Shown: one piece after another, positions 33,146 through 41,899 of the stretch
Layout: each line of letters starts with the position of its first letter
Numbering within the stretch: position 1 is the stretch's first letter
Notes under the pieces: generated by a model
What the model was told of the DNA's origin: nothing
Seen by the model: the letters and a program-made list of their open reading frames with translations, nothing else
The model's database searches: none
IMG/VR virus record: IMGVR_UViG_3300025846_000002
Span: 1 to 48,676 of that record
Source of the DNA: a virus
Direction: 5' to 3' (one strand)
Length of the DNA: 48,676 nucleotides
Made by a program: the position numbers and the translations under genes

Positions 33146-35491
33146 TTACTGCCCGCCACGGATTTGCGTCAGGAAACCTAGACCACTTGCGATCTGTTCG
33201 GGCGTCAGTTCGTTTTGAGCAGCATAGGCATTGAAGGTGGCCTTAACGTCTCCAAGATTGTGAGCACCGGCGTACATGGCCCACACTTCACCCGCTCGAA
33301 CATCATCGGGAATCAACCGGACGATGGCTGCTGCATCTGTTTGGTTCATTGCGCTGAGTCCGGTGTACGCCTGAGTGACCTCTGGTGTCGTTACTTTTCC
33401 TTTTGCATCCTTCTGTGCGGGAGTAACGACTGCTGTTCCACCATAGAAGAAATCCTTGAGTGCAGGGTCTGTACTCGTCATCGCACCGGAGTACGCTCCA
33501 AGGCGCAGATAAGGAGCAGAACCAGCACCGGAGGGTATGAAGTTCGCTGAGCCGACGAGTGCCCGGTCATCGGATGGGTCATAGACCGGAGCTTTCGTGG
33601 CACCACCCGCTGCTGCCGTATTCGCGTTCTGTGCCGACGTAGCCGCATTCGTCCAGTCAATAGCCTCACTGACTTTGTGGCTGCGCACTGTCTCAGCAAG
33701 TCCAGCATAATCCAATGAAATCCCCTGTGTCGTCGCCCAGTTTGAGAACTGGTTTTGTTTCGCGGCATCGGTCAACTGCTGCCAGCCCTGTGCTATGGAC
33801 TGCTTCTTGTACCAGTAGTCATAGGCACTGTTCTGAACCGCAAGTTTCTCGCTTGGGGTAAGAGTGCGGGTCGTCCCGATGACTTTGCCATTAGCATCTG
33901 TCTTGAACTTGATGCCGTACTGCCCCTCAAGGTTAGCCGCATCCGTCGACTTGCTCCAATCGAACTGCGCTTGGTTCAAGTTCGCGCCCTGCTGAGCGAT
34001 GTCCGCGCCCTGCTGAGCGATGTCCACATTCTGCTGGTTGACGTTCATGCCTGCAGTCTCAACGAGCTGTGTCCAGTTCTGCTTCGACACATCAAGATTG
34101 AGTCCCTGAGATGAAGCCCAGTTCGTGAACTGCTGCTGCGTCTGATCACTGGCAAGTTGAGCATAATTGAAGTTGAGTCCCTGGGTCTGATACCACTGGT
34201 TGAACAGTTGTGTATTGAGCGCCAGTTGCTGGTCGGCGGTCAATCCAGTCTTGTAGCCATAGGTGCCATCGTTGTTCTGCGTAAGGTAGATGCCCTGTTG
34301 GACAAGTCCTGCCAAGAATGCCGCAGTCTGCATATTCTGATTCTTTACTGCAGCTGTTGCTGCTGACTGTCCAGCCTTCACCGTGCCAGGAGCGGAGATG
34401 TTGATCGCTTCCCTTGCACCCTGCAATGCCTTCACCAGGGCCATAGCCGTGTTGTACTGCTCGATGTTGCCCGAAAGGAAGTATTCGCGCTTGGCACCGA
34501 TCTCCGCGATCGTCGCTGCGTCCATGAGTGTGCCCTGGTTGGCGTAGTCCGAGGTCAGGATCGTAATGTCGTTGGCAAGTTTGGCAATGGTTGCACCACG
34601 CTGATCCCGTGCCAGGCTCTTATCATTGAGACCCTTTGCTTCATTCTGTGAGACGGCCCAGTTCAGGGCACCTGCTATCCAGACGTTGCCCGTCGCCATC
34701 TCTTCCCTCGTCGACCAGTTCGCCAGGTTCAGTGCGTTGTCGATCTCGCTGACCTGAAAGTTGTACTCTGCAGTAGCCATACCCATCTGCGCATTTGTCG
34801 CGTTGACTTTGAGGTCGAGTGCCGTCTTGAGTGATGCCTTGGTGAGAGCGTCACGTGATGTGAGCATATCAACATACGACTGCCACCATGGCTCTTTCGT
34901 TGCATCAAAGCGGACCCCATCGAGGATACTCTGTGCGCTGATTTGCTGGACATAGGAATCGGACCAGCTCGAGAAGGCGGCACCGGTTGACTGATCCCAC
35001 TGGTTGTTGTCGGGATTCGCCCACGGGTTCTCCGCCAGGAACGCTTTCATCATGGTTGAGTCATTGGCCAGTGCGTTCGCCGCCTGGTAGTATGCGGTCT
35101 GTGCCACCTGGTTTGCTGCTACGGCCGGTCCGGTCGGTGCGACGGGTGCTGGTTGCACATACGGCTGAACGACGGTCGGCTGAACAGGTGCGGCCGTGTA
35201 AACAGGCATTGGCGTGGGAGCCGGGGCAGTAGGAACGGTAGGAACGGTAGGAACGGTAACCGGCTGGCCTGCTGTTTGAATCGCAGCGCCGGTCACACTG
35301 TTATACTGAGAGGATGTTCCTGTGGCAGCACGGATCTGGTTAGCCCAGGTATGTGCGGCATCTGCTCCTGCGGTATTGCCCGCAGCTTTCTGTGCAGTAT
35401 AGACGCTCTGTGCTCTGGCAATCTCGGCGGAGGCTGCAGCAGGATCAGTTTTGTAATTTTGAAGGGCGAGCTCCCATGCTTGTTGTGCCAT
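33146..35491 (-). CDS. Internal virion protein (gp15-like)
   Basis: 781 aa from ATG 35491 (a GTG one codon earlier is possible). Size and place match T7 gp15 (747 aa). Gln/Ala/Asn-rich and mostly helical, with a Pro/Thr/Val-rich spacer (VPTVPTVPTAPAPTPMPVYT and on, residues 74-125) and a tandem IAQQGADIAQQGAN stretch. It should form part of the core above the portal and help make the DNA channel during ejection. Recognition rests on position and size. Confidence 0.65.
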   Translation of the reverse strand: MAQQAWELALQNYKTDPAAASAEIARAQSVYTAQKAAGNTAGADAAHTWANQIRAATGTSSQYNSVTGAAIQTAGQPVTVPTVPTVPTAPAPTPMPVYTAAPVQPTVVQPYVQPAPVAPTGPAVAANQVAQTAYYQAANALANDSTMMKAFLAENPWANPDNNQWDQSTGAAFSSWSDSYVQQISAQSILDGVRFDATKEPWWQSYVDMLTSRDALTKASLKTALDLKVNATNAQMGMATAEYNFQVSEIDNALNLANWSTREEMATGNVWIAGALNWAVSQNEAKGLNDKSLARDQRGATIAKLANDITILTSDYANQGTLMDAATIAEIGAKREYFLSGNIEQYNTAMALVKALQGAREAINISAPGTVKAGQSAATAAVKNQNMQTAAFLAGLVQQGIYLTQNNDGTYGYKTGLTADQQLALNTQLFNQWYQTQGLNFNYAQLASDQTQQQFTNWASSQGLNLDVSKQNWTQLVETAGMNVNQQNVDIAQQGADIAQQGANLNQAQFDWSKSTDAANLEGQYGIKFKTDANGKVIGTTRTLTPSEKLAVQNSAYDYWYKKQSIAQGWQQLTDAAKQNQFSNWATTQGISLDYAGLAETVRSHKVSEAIDWTNAATSAQNANTAAAGGATKAPVYDPSDDRALVGSANFIPSGAGSAPYLRLGAYSGAMTSTDPALKDFFYGGTAVVTPAQKDAKGKVTTPEVTQAYTGLSAMNQTDAAAIVRLIPDDVRAGEVWAMYAGAHNLGDVKATFNAYAAQNELTPEQIASGLGFLTQIRGGQ

Positions 35492-35500
35492 CACATCCCC

Positions 35501-36088
35501 CTATCGTCCTAGTTTTACAGGTAGAAACTGTCCAAGACCCAGGGAACTGAGCATGGATTGAAATGCTTCTGGGTTCGCATACCCGGGTGGCGTCAGATTG
35601 ACTGGCTGTTGAACAACAGGTGCAGCAGCAACTGCCTGTGGAGCAACAACAGGTGCGCCGACAGCACTGCCAGTAACAGCAGGAGTTCCAGCCAGACCAG
35701 CAGCAGCGCCATAGGCAGACTGCTCAGCCGCAGAAGCATATTGCGCCTGATACCCGGCGAGGTTCTGCGTGAGGCCGGTACCGACCTGCTGCTTCCAGCG
35801 AGAAACATCATCTATGGGATTCGTGGCAGACCACTGCTTGCCGACCGTCGACAAGAGGTTCCAGTTAATGTTGTTGCCACCAGGAGTAGAAGCAAGTGGT
35901 ACGTTCTGGCCCCAGACAGCATCATCAAGAGTGATCCCCTGGAGTTTTGCATTAGCGCGTAACTGATCTGCCTTCTGGCCCGCCTGCTGTTTCTCGACAG
36001 GAGTAGCGGCATTGGCAAACTCGAGCTTGTAGCTCTTGAGCAGGTTTGTCACGAACAACTCGTCTTGACTCGGTTGGTTAGTCGCCAT
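35501..36088 (-). CDS. Internal virion protein (gp14-like)
   Basis: 195 aa, almost exactly the length of T7 gp14 (196 aa) and in the same position before the two larger virion proteins. Ala/Gln/Val-rich with a low-complexity middle (GSAVGAPVVAPQAVAAAPVV). The start region (GGAGGCCGACAATGGC) is identical to that of the capsid gene. It has its own promoter at 36106-36133. Confidence 0.6.
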   Translation of the reverse strand: MATNQPSQDELFVTNLLKSYKLEFANAATPVEKQQAGQKADQLRANAKLQGITLDDAVWGQNVPLASTPGGNNINWNLLSTVGKQWSATNPIDDVSRWKQQVGTGLTQNLAGYQAQYASAAEQSAYGAAAGLAGTPAVTGSAVGAPVVAPQAVAAAPVVQQPVNLTPPGYANPEAFQSMLSSLGLGQFLPVKLGR

Positions 36089-36105
36089 TGTCGGCCTCCC
36101 TGTCT

Positions 36106-36133
36106 ATTATACTTATCATGCTGGTATCATCAA
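36106..36133 (-). promoter_or_regulatory. Candidate promoter for internal virion genes
   Basis: Leftward TTGATG (36133-36128), a 16-base spacer and a perfect TATAAT (36111-36106), at the very end of the 197-aa gene. It would boost the gp14/15/16-like genes. Confidence 0.5.
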
Positions 36134-36709
36134 GCCCTGTGTCACCGTGCCAATGAAGGCGCCAGTGCCCCCATTCAGATTTTGACACCACGTAAAGGTA
36201 TAGAGATCAACGGCGCCTGCTGTCGCGGTCATCGTTGGTTCTGTCCCACCAGGCCAGTAGACCACAGCACTCCCATCCACTGTCGGATTGTTCGCTTTCC
36301 ATGTGAGCAGCCATGGACCGCTTAGCGCCTGCTCTACGAGGACGAAGAACATACCTTCTTGCTGGTCGGTCGTCGGTAGCCAGACAACTGTGTTACGTGT
36401 GAGAAAGAGATACTGTTGCGGTCCACCGGCGAAGTCGAGAACAACCGTTGGATCGACCGTTGCCGGCGAGCAGTCAAACCATGCTGCATGCTGTGATGCG
36501 CCGAAGTAGACGGCACCATTGAACACAGAGGGTCCATCCACAATCAGTTGTGCAAAGTGCCCCGGCTTCGCTATCCCACTCTGCGGAATGTTATTGATGA
36601 TCTCTGATGTCGTCGGTAACTGCATTCCTGGAACGTTGACCACAGGAAGGCCAAGGGTATCGGGAGCAAGCGGGTTCTGGTTGCCTGCGATGACCGGGTT
36701 TGTACTCAT
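36116..36709 (-). CDS. Tail-associated hypothetical protein
   Basis: 197 aa overlapping the stop of the gp12-like gene (ATGA). Beta-rich and Gly/Thr/Pro-rich, without charged clusters (LLTWKANNPTVDGSAVVYWP), in the style of tail or fibre-attachment proteins. The position corresponds to T7 gp13 or a small fibre adaptor. No family recognised. Confidence 0.6.
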   Translation of the reverse strand: MSTNPVIAGNQNPLAPDTLGLPVVNVPGMQLPTTSEIINNIPQSGIAKPGHFAQLIVDGPSVFNGAVYFGASQHAAWFDCSPATVDPTVVLDFAGGPQQYLFLTRNTVVWLPTTDQQEGMFFVLVEQALSGPWLLTWKANNPTVDGSAVVYWPGGTEPTMTATAGAVDLYTFTWCQNLNGGTGAFIGTVTQGLMIPA

Positions 36710-38994
36710 GGGTTTATATCTCCGACAGAAACCACGCTGAGTGAGTAGCCGACAGACAAGATTTCGGCCCTACCCGTTCCCTCGAGCTTGAACTGTACGG
36801 TGTTTGCTGTTTTATTGCTCGGAATATCGAACTCCCTGTGCTTGAACATGCCACCGCCACCTTCTGCCATATCGAAGCGAATTGTTGTTGGAACACTCTC
36901 GCCGTCGATATACACCGTGACCATGACGTCAGACGTTGCATCATCGAGCGTTGTTACTGTCCGATAGTCTATCCGGAACTTGACGGGAGTATGTGGCTGA
37001 TCAAAGCTGGGAGAGAACGCCTTGGTGAGAATGGTCCAGGGAAGCGAGTTCGTCTCTACCTGGTCCGACTGCCACCGGATAATATGTCCGAGCGATGTTC
37101 CCAACATGAGGTCGTCGTTGCCCGCAGCGCCTGTCCGTGGACCCTCGACCATCGCAGTCAGCGTGTCATACAGTTCCGTGGTCGCGTCATACGCCGTGAG
37201 CTGGATGTCGTACTTCTCCCATGCACCAGTCGTCTTGTTGAGAGCGTAGAGGTAGTTGACCTCTCTCCCAACGGGTGTCCCCTCACTCGACACGAGGAAC
37301 CAGAGACGGTGATCGTAGTCTGCAACATAATAAGCCTTGATGTCCAATGCTAGAGCGCCGCTGATGATGGCCGGCTCTGTCACAAACTGGTAGAGTGCGT
37401 TGTCCCGTGCATAGTAGATCGCATTGCCGACACACAAGGGGAACCCGCGCACAGCGGGAGAAGGCAGATTGCGGCCCTGGTACAAGGTGTTGACCGTGCC
37501 GCCCCAGAACTGAGCGAGCGTATAGACGTGGTCATTCGTGAAGATGTAGAGGCCGTTCGCCATGTTGAATAGATGGGTTATTGCCAGGTCGTCGGTGAAC
37601 TGAATCTCGATCTGCGAGTTTGTCCCAGTCCATGCTCCCCATATCTGACGGTTGCCATTGACCGCATCAACTGATTCAGGATCACTCGCCTTGCCCGAGC
37701 CACGAAGGATGTTCCCGAAGGCAAGCCAGAGCCGTGCTTCATAGGTACACATTGCGTTGCACTCGCGGTTGCCTGCTATCCCGTAAGCGTCGTTGAGCAG
37801 GCTGATGTTCGTTCCATCGATCCCTTGATACAACCCCAGATCATGGGTGAAGGTGTACCACTTGCCGACGTACCGCGCGAACTTGAACCCCTGTAATGCG
37901 TCATACCCATCAAAGAGTTTCGCAGTTCCTTGTGCCACAGTCTCCGCCCACGTCACACCGCTATCATCAGAGGCATAGAGAACCCCGGCATACGTTTCTG
38001 CAATGAGGTTGGAACCATCGGCATCAGATGCAACTGCCTGCCAGTTCTTGTCTGCGTCTCCTGCAGGCTTTCGTTCAGTCCATGTCGCACCGGAATCAGC
38101 AGAGGTATACAACCTTCCAGGGTTGATTGCGGCAATCAGGAAACTGCCATCTGCGTCTGACGCGGCAGCCCACCAATCTTTGTCTGCGTCTCCTGCTGGT
38201 TTCCTCTCTGTCCACGTCGTTCCGCCATTGGCCGACGTATAGAGTCTCCCTGGGTTGGCAGCAGCAATGAGGTTACTGCCATCTGCGTCCATGATGACGG
38301 ACCACCAGTATTTGTCTGCATCGCCTGCTGGTCTCTTTTCTGTCCATGTCACGCCAAAATCAGCAGAGACATAGATTCTATCATAATCAGCGGCTGCGAT
38401 AAGGTTACTGCCGTCAGCATCAGATGCAACAGTCCACCAGAATAGATCGTTGTCGCCTGCAGGCCTGCGTTCGGTCCACGTAGCACCACTGTCTACTGAC
38501 GTGTAGAGCCGTCCTCCGTTCACTCCCGCAATCAGATGACTCCCATCTGCATCCGAAGCAAGTGCCCACCAGTCCAAGTCGACATCACCCGCTGGTCTGC
38601 GCTCAGTCCAAGACACACCACCGTTAAACGTCGTGAACAACCTCAATGTCTTTACTGCGAGCAGATGACCGCCTACCGCATCAGAAGTGACTGCCTGGAT
38701 TCCTTCACCGACCTCACCTACCTGACCGTAACAGTACCCACCCATGCCGATGTAGAGCAACAGTGGTTGGGAGATGGAGTGGATAAACGTGCGAGGCTCC
38801 GGCAGCGTGGCAGGATACTCGACAGGAACAGGAACGGACTTGAGGACGCCAAAGTCTGTACACCGTAAGTTCCTCATGTCGGCAAGATACTCGTCAGGAA
38901 TGGCCGTGGCAGGGTCCGCATTGAACAGACCCTTAAACCTACCAGTAACGATCTGGTAGAGTCCAGAACCCGACTGATCGAGGGCGATACTCAC
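36706..38994 (-). CDS. Tail tubular protein B-like (gp12) with Asp-box propeller repeats
   Basis: 762 aa, close to T7 gp12 (794 aa), placed right after a gp11-like gene whose stop it overlaps. Residues 96-355 hold six near-identical repeats of 44 residues, each with an Asp-box SxDxGxTWTERxPAGD and a DADGSxLIAA strand, as in BNR/sialidase-type beta-propellers. The flanks match the nozzle-protein style (GRFKGLFNADPATAIPDEYL near the N-terminus). It should form the tail nozzle, and the propeller may bind glycans or the cell surface. Confidence 0.75.
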   Translation of the reverse strand: MSIALDQSGSGLYQIVTGRFKGLFNADPATAIPDEYLADMRNLRCTDFGVLKSVPVPVEYPATLPEPRTFIHSISQPLLLYIGMGGYCYGQVGEVGEGIQAVTSDAVGGHLLAVKTLRLFTTFNGGVSWTERRPAGDVDLDWWALASDADGSHLIAGVNGGRLYTSVDSGATWTERRPAGDNDLFWWTVASDADGSNLIAAADYDRIYVSADFGVTWTEKRPAGDADKYWWSVIMDADGSNLIAAANPGRLYTSANGGTTWTERKPAGDADKDWWAAASDADGSFLIAAINPGRLYTSADSGATWTERKPAGDADKNWQAVASDADGSNLIAETYAGVLYASDDSGVTWAETVAQGTAKLFDGYDALQGFKFARYVGKWYTFTHDLGLYQGIDGTNISLLNDAYGIAGNRECNAMCTYEARLWLAFGNILRGSGKASDPESVDAVNGNRQIWGAWTGTNSQIEIQFTDDLAITHLFNMANGLYIFTNDHVYTLAQFWGGTVNTLYQGRNLPSPAVRGFPLCVGNAIYYARDNALYQFVTEPAIISGALALDIKAYYVADYDHRLWFLVSSEGTPVGREVNYLYALNKTTGAWEKYDIQLTAYDATTELYDTLTAMVEGPRTGAAGNDDLMLGTSLGHIIRWQSDQVETNSLPWTILTKAFSPSFDQPHTPVKFRIDYRTVTTLDDATSDVMVTVYIDGESVPTTIRFDMAEGGGGMFKHREFDIPSNKTANTVQFKLEGTGRAEILSVGYSLSVVSVGDINP
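37930..38709 (-). repeat. Tandem 132-base coding repeats (Asp-box blades)
   Basis: About six direct repeats of 132 bases, very similar in DNA and so recently duplicated, coding for the 44-residue Asp-box blades of the gp12-like protein. Most copies contain TCTGCGTC(T/G)CCTGC(T/A)GG on the plus strand. Copy number could vary between isolates. Confidence 0.8.
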
Positions 38995-39644
38995 AGCTCG
39001 ATCCTCCCACGAGGAATGTCGTGGATGTCCATCAAATCAAAGTCCCTATTTGCTGGATTATTGTCCTGCCCACGAAGGCTCGTAGATTCGTTCATGGTCT
39101 GCTGTTCCCACACATTTTTTAGCCTTTGGAACATTGCCATGTACTGAGAAGAAAGCGTAACGCCAGCCCCGCCCCCGGCTAACGCGAGAGCGCCACAGGC
39201 ATAGTACACAACAGCCAACTGGAACGGCGAGCCAAACGGCATAAGGTCCGTGTCCTCAACAAGAAGCGACGGTCTCCTTGTCGCCAGGATCTGGATGATC
39301 CCAGTCTGCGCTTCTGTGAACTCCAAGTACGTCTCGTGGATGTCGTAGTCTTCCGGCCTCCGCAGAACTCTTGGAGATACGTCGGTTGCCGTTCTCATAT
39401 ATTCAACGCGCTTGATCGAAAGCATGCCCTCTTGGAGCATCAAGAGTTTCAGATTGGTACATGGTGCATCAGCATTGCTCCATAGCATGTAGGGAGCCTT
39501 CGTCGAGCAAAGGTCAGCGATTCCCTCGTTCAATAAATCGGCCAAGGGCTGATCCGTGCCAGCTTCGTCTTGATAGTAGGACGCATTCAGTGGGCGCAAC
39601 AGCATCTTTATTTTTGCCTTCGCTTGCAACAGTGTCCAGTTCAC
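38991..39644 (-). CDS. Tail tubular protein A-like adaptor (gp11)
   Basis: 217 aa, helical with a bundle-like first half (LQAKAKIKMLLRPLNASYYQ) and an Ala/Gly-rich middle (VVYYACGALALAGGGAGVTL), in the style of gp11/gp6-type head-tail adaptors (T7 gp11 is 196 aa). It would link portal to the nozzle. It precedes the gp12-like gene and overlaps its start. Confidence 0.65.
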   Translation of the reverse strand: MNWTLLQAKAKIKMLLRPLNASYYQDEAGTDQPLADLLNEGIADLCSTKAPYMLWSNADAPCTNLKLLMLQEGMLSIKRVEYMRTATDVSPRVLRRPEDYDIHETYLEFTEAQTGIIQILATRRPSLLVEDTDLMPFGSPFQLAVVYYACGALALAGGGAGVTLSSQYMAMFQRLKNVWEQQTMNESTSLRGQDNNPANRDFDLMDIHDIPRGRIEL

Positions 39645-39645
39645 A

Positions 39646-40164
39646 TCAACCTCCTACTGATAAGGTGTGTCCAGTCCTCATGACCTGTGCCATCCACCAT
39701 TGAGCCGTAAGCGTGTTGATCTTCGTCATGTTCTTGCCAGTCCAGATGTTGTGGCCGTTACCGACACTTTTGTGCAACGGCTTCGGGATATATACTACCC
39801 ATTCATTATCCAGATGATGACCCTCGCAATTAACGAAAGGAGTATTCAATGGACGAAAACCAAGAACACGGCGTTTTGCCCTAGATGCTCTTTTCCCGCC
39901 TTTGTATTCAGCAGCACGTATTTTCTCACATGTCTCAGGTGACATCTTGATACCCATGCGTGCAGCGGATATTTTCGCACACGTTTCTGGTGTTCTCTTA
40001 AGCCCAGTTAGTTTTGCCTTCTGTTCTGCTGACATAGGAACACCTTTGTTCGGAGAGATTCTTCTTTTATTCGCAGCAGACTTTTTTGCTTTGACCTCAG
40101 GACAGTTCTCTGCTACAGAAATCTTTGCCTTCAATTCATCAGACATTCGTTCTCCGAGTTTCAT
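39646..40164 (-). CDS. NUMOD3 homing endonuclease-like protein
   Basis: 172 aa, paralog of 18604-19119: several NUMOD3 repeats (SDELKAKISVAE, SAEQKAKLTG, TPETCAKISAARMG, SPETCEKIRAAE) and the same C-terminal CEGHHLDNEWVVYIPKPLHK...TKIN core. It is inserted between the lysis block and the tail genes. It has its own GGGGAG ribosome site. Confidence 0.78.
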   Translation of the reverse strand: MKLGERMSDELKAKISVAENCPEVKAKKSAANKRRISPNKGVPMSAEQKAKLTGLKRTPETCAKISAARMGIKMSPETCEKIRAAEYKGGKRASRAKRRVLGFRPLNTPFVNCEGHHLDNEWVVYIPKPLHKSVGNGHNIWTGKNMTKINTLTAQWWMAQVMRTGHTLSVGG

Positions 40165-40227
40165 ATATTCATCTCCCCATGTTGGTGTTCACCGCAAGCC
40201 GAAGCCTGCGGTCAGCATCAAAAGTCA

Positions 40228-40356
40228 CTAGAAGTGTTCGTGCTCGTTCTCTGCCTTGGGTGTGGCAACGGGCTTCGGAGTAATCTTCTTCTCCACCGGC
40301 TTCGGCTCGATCTTCTTCACAACAGGCTTTGTTACTGTCTTCTTCTTGATAATCAT
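40228..40356 (-). CDS. Small Lys-Pro-repeat protein
   Basis: 42-aa ORF behind a perfect GGAGG, beginning MIIKKKTVTKPVVKKIEPKP and ending in Glu/His (ENEHEHF). The KP/EKKI repeats resemble the KP-rich linker of the endolysin (TPKPVVTKPVVAKP). It follows the holin. Function unknown. Confidence 0.6.
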   Translation of the reverse strand: MIIKKKTVTKPVVKKIEPKPVEKKITPKPVATPKAENEHEHF

Positions 40357-40365
40357 TGATCCCTC

Positions 40366-40734
40366 CTATAAAAGTGGAACGGTCGGCGTCGTCTCGGTAG
40401 TAATCTCGGTCTTCGTCGATGTGCCAGGGACAACGGGTGTAGTAGTCTGCGTCGTTGTGACGTTGCTCCCTTTGATGCGAGTTAATAGGTCGCTTAAGAA
40501 GTTGCTGCCACGGGAGATGATGATGCCCGTGGCTACATAGTCGACCATAGGTATCCCGCCTTCAACACCAAGTAGGGCAATGAGTCCGACTTTGTACACG
40601 ATGCAGACGCCCACACCAAGGACGATGGATGCTACCTTCTTGACCCATCCGGGAACGGGTGCATCGCCGAGAGTCATACTGACAAGCGCTTCAACCAATA
40701 TGGCAAAGATGAATAGGATCAGAAACTGTGTCAT
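40366..40734 (-). CDS. Holin-like membrane protein
   Basis: 122 aa from ATG 40734, which has AGGAG at the right spacing (the ATG at 40740 is too close). Three hydrophobic segments in the first 80 residues (FLILFIFAILVEALVSMTL, VASIVLGVGVCIVYKVGLIA and DYVATGIIISRGSNFL) and a Thr-rich polar tail. It follows the endolysin, the normal holin place, and would form the lesion releasing the enzyme. Confidence 0.7.
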   Translation of the reverse strand: MTQFLILFIFAILVEALVSMTLGDAPVPGWVKKVASIVLGVGVCIVYKVGLIALLGVEGGIPMVDYVATGIIISRGSNFLSDLLTRIKGSNVTTTQTTTPVVPGTSTKTEITTETTPTVPLL

Positions 40735-40743
40735 AAGCATCTC

Positions 40744-41493
40744 CTAACCTAATTTACCCTTGGCCCGCTTGAGCGTCCAAGCAAGAAAATTGACATCGAC
40801 CGTTTTTGTCGGACTTGTGCCGGCATCAATGAATCCTTTGGCGATTGCTTCCTGCATCGCCTCGTTGGGTTTCGCCACAACTGGCTTCGTTACAACTGGC
40901 TTTGGTGTAGTCACTTCAACCTCCCAAGCTCCGAAATCGTCTTGCTTGCTCTCGTTCAGATCTACCGTTGCCCCTCCGATGGTCTGACCGTTGAGGTACT
41001 GGTAGAAATGCGTATGAGTGGATTCTTTGCCGCTGCTCCACCCCCGCGTCTGCCAGAACCACTGTGCCGACTTGTTCGCAAAGCACCGCTCCACCACATA
41101 GTATGAGCCATATACTCCGACCCTCGCAGCACCTATCACGGAAGCGGCTCCTCGCAGGTAGGCGTCAATCGCAGGCTGTTGTGCCGCCGTGCCAGCGAAG
41201 TCTACGGCAAAGTAGAGGGGTCGGGTATCAGGGAATCCGATAGAGTGAGCAAACGCGAGAGCCATCTTGCCGTCTGCAACACCAGCTATCTGTCCTTCAA
41301 GCGCACGGCCTGCATATGATTCATAGATGACGACGAGTCCAAGTCCAGCCGCCCTGATTGCCGTGGCTTCAACTTTTGTTATGCCTTTCGTAGGAGGGAA
41401 CAGATAGCGAGCCACAAATAAAAAGCCTTCGTCCTTGACCTCCCTCAGGTTGGGACGACCGGATGAATAATCGAGACCCTTCATTCTCCTCAT
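40744..41493 (-). CDS. Endolysin, DUF1906 glycoside-hydrolase-like
   Basis: 249 aa. Residues 4-175 are a DUF1906-type barrel: KGLDYSSGRPN at the start, LGLVVIYESY, the acidic strand PLYFAVDFAGT, VGVYGSYYVVE and the closing VDLNESKQDDFG. These proteins resemble GH25-type muramidases and occur in phages of Gram-positive bacteria. A KP-rich linker (TTPKPVVTKPVVAKP) leads to a C-terminal 45-residue segment (EAIAKGFIDAGTSPTKTVDV) that may bind the wall. It begins one base after the XhlA-like gene and is followed by the holin. Confidence 0.82.
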   Translation of the reverse strand: MRRMKGLDYSSGRPNLREVKDEGFLFVARYLFPPTKGITKVEATAIRAAGLGLVVIYESYAGRALEGQIAGVADGKMALAFAHSIGFPDTRPLYFAVDFAGTAAQQPAIDAYLRGAASVIGAARVGVYGSYYVVERCFANKSAQWFWQTRGWSSGKESTHTHFYQYLNGQTIGGATVDLNESKQDDFGAWEVEVTTPKPVVTKPVVAKPNEAMQEAIAKGFIDAGTSPTKTVDVNFLAWTLKRAKGKLG

Positions 41494-41494
41494 A

Positions 41495-41899
41495 TTATTC
41501 CTTTTGTAGCAACTGCCCGAGGTATGGCAGCAATCGTGTCAGAATGTAGACAACAATACCACCAATAATCCAGTCCATATACTTTCGCGTTTGTAGAGAA
41601 CGCTCAACCAACGGACCAAGAACGGCCTGAACTTCGCCCAATAGTTTTGCTGTCGCCTTAGCATCTTCATCAAGTCCGTTGAGCCTATCACTAATTCCAA
41701 GTTGCGGTGTATCCATCCGAAACGTTATCTGGTCCAGAACCTTGACGACATGGTCAAGAATGACGGTCATCCCATTCAACTTTGATTCCCGTTTGTCCTC
41801 AGAAACTTTCATGTCCTGTCGGAACGTCGCGATAGCATTCGCGTTCGCCTCTACCAGTTCTGCGTTGTGTATGAACTTCTCGTCATCGTCGCCCATCAT
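41495..41899 (-). CDS. XhlA-like coiled-coil membrane protein
   Basis: 134 aa. Long N-terminal charged helices (FIHNAELVEANANAIATFRQ) and one C-terminal membrane span (WIIGGIVVYILTRLLPYLGQ). This is the plan of XhlA-type proteins that act beside the holin in phages of Gram-positive bacteria. It comes directly before the endolysin and overlaps the stop of the second radical SAM gene by one base. Confidence 0.6.
   Translation of the reverse strand: MMGDDDEKFIHNAELVEANANAIATFRQDMKVSEDKRESKLNGMTVILDHVVKVLDQITFRMDTPQLGISDRLNGLDEDAKATAKLLGEVQAVLGPLVERSLQTRKYMDWIIGGIVVYILTRLLPYLGQLLQKE

Noticed and set aside
37930-38709. CRISPR-like or non-coding tandem repeat
   Set aside because: The 132-base units code for Asp-box blades in one continuous frame.
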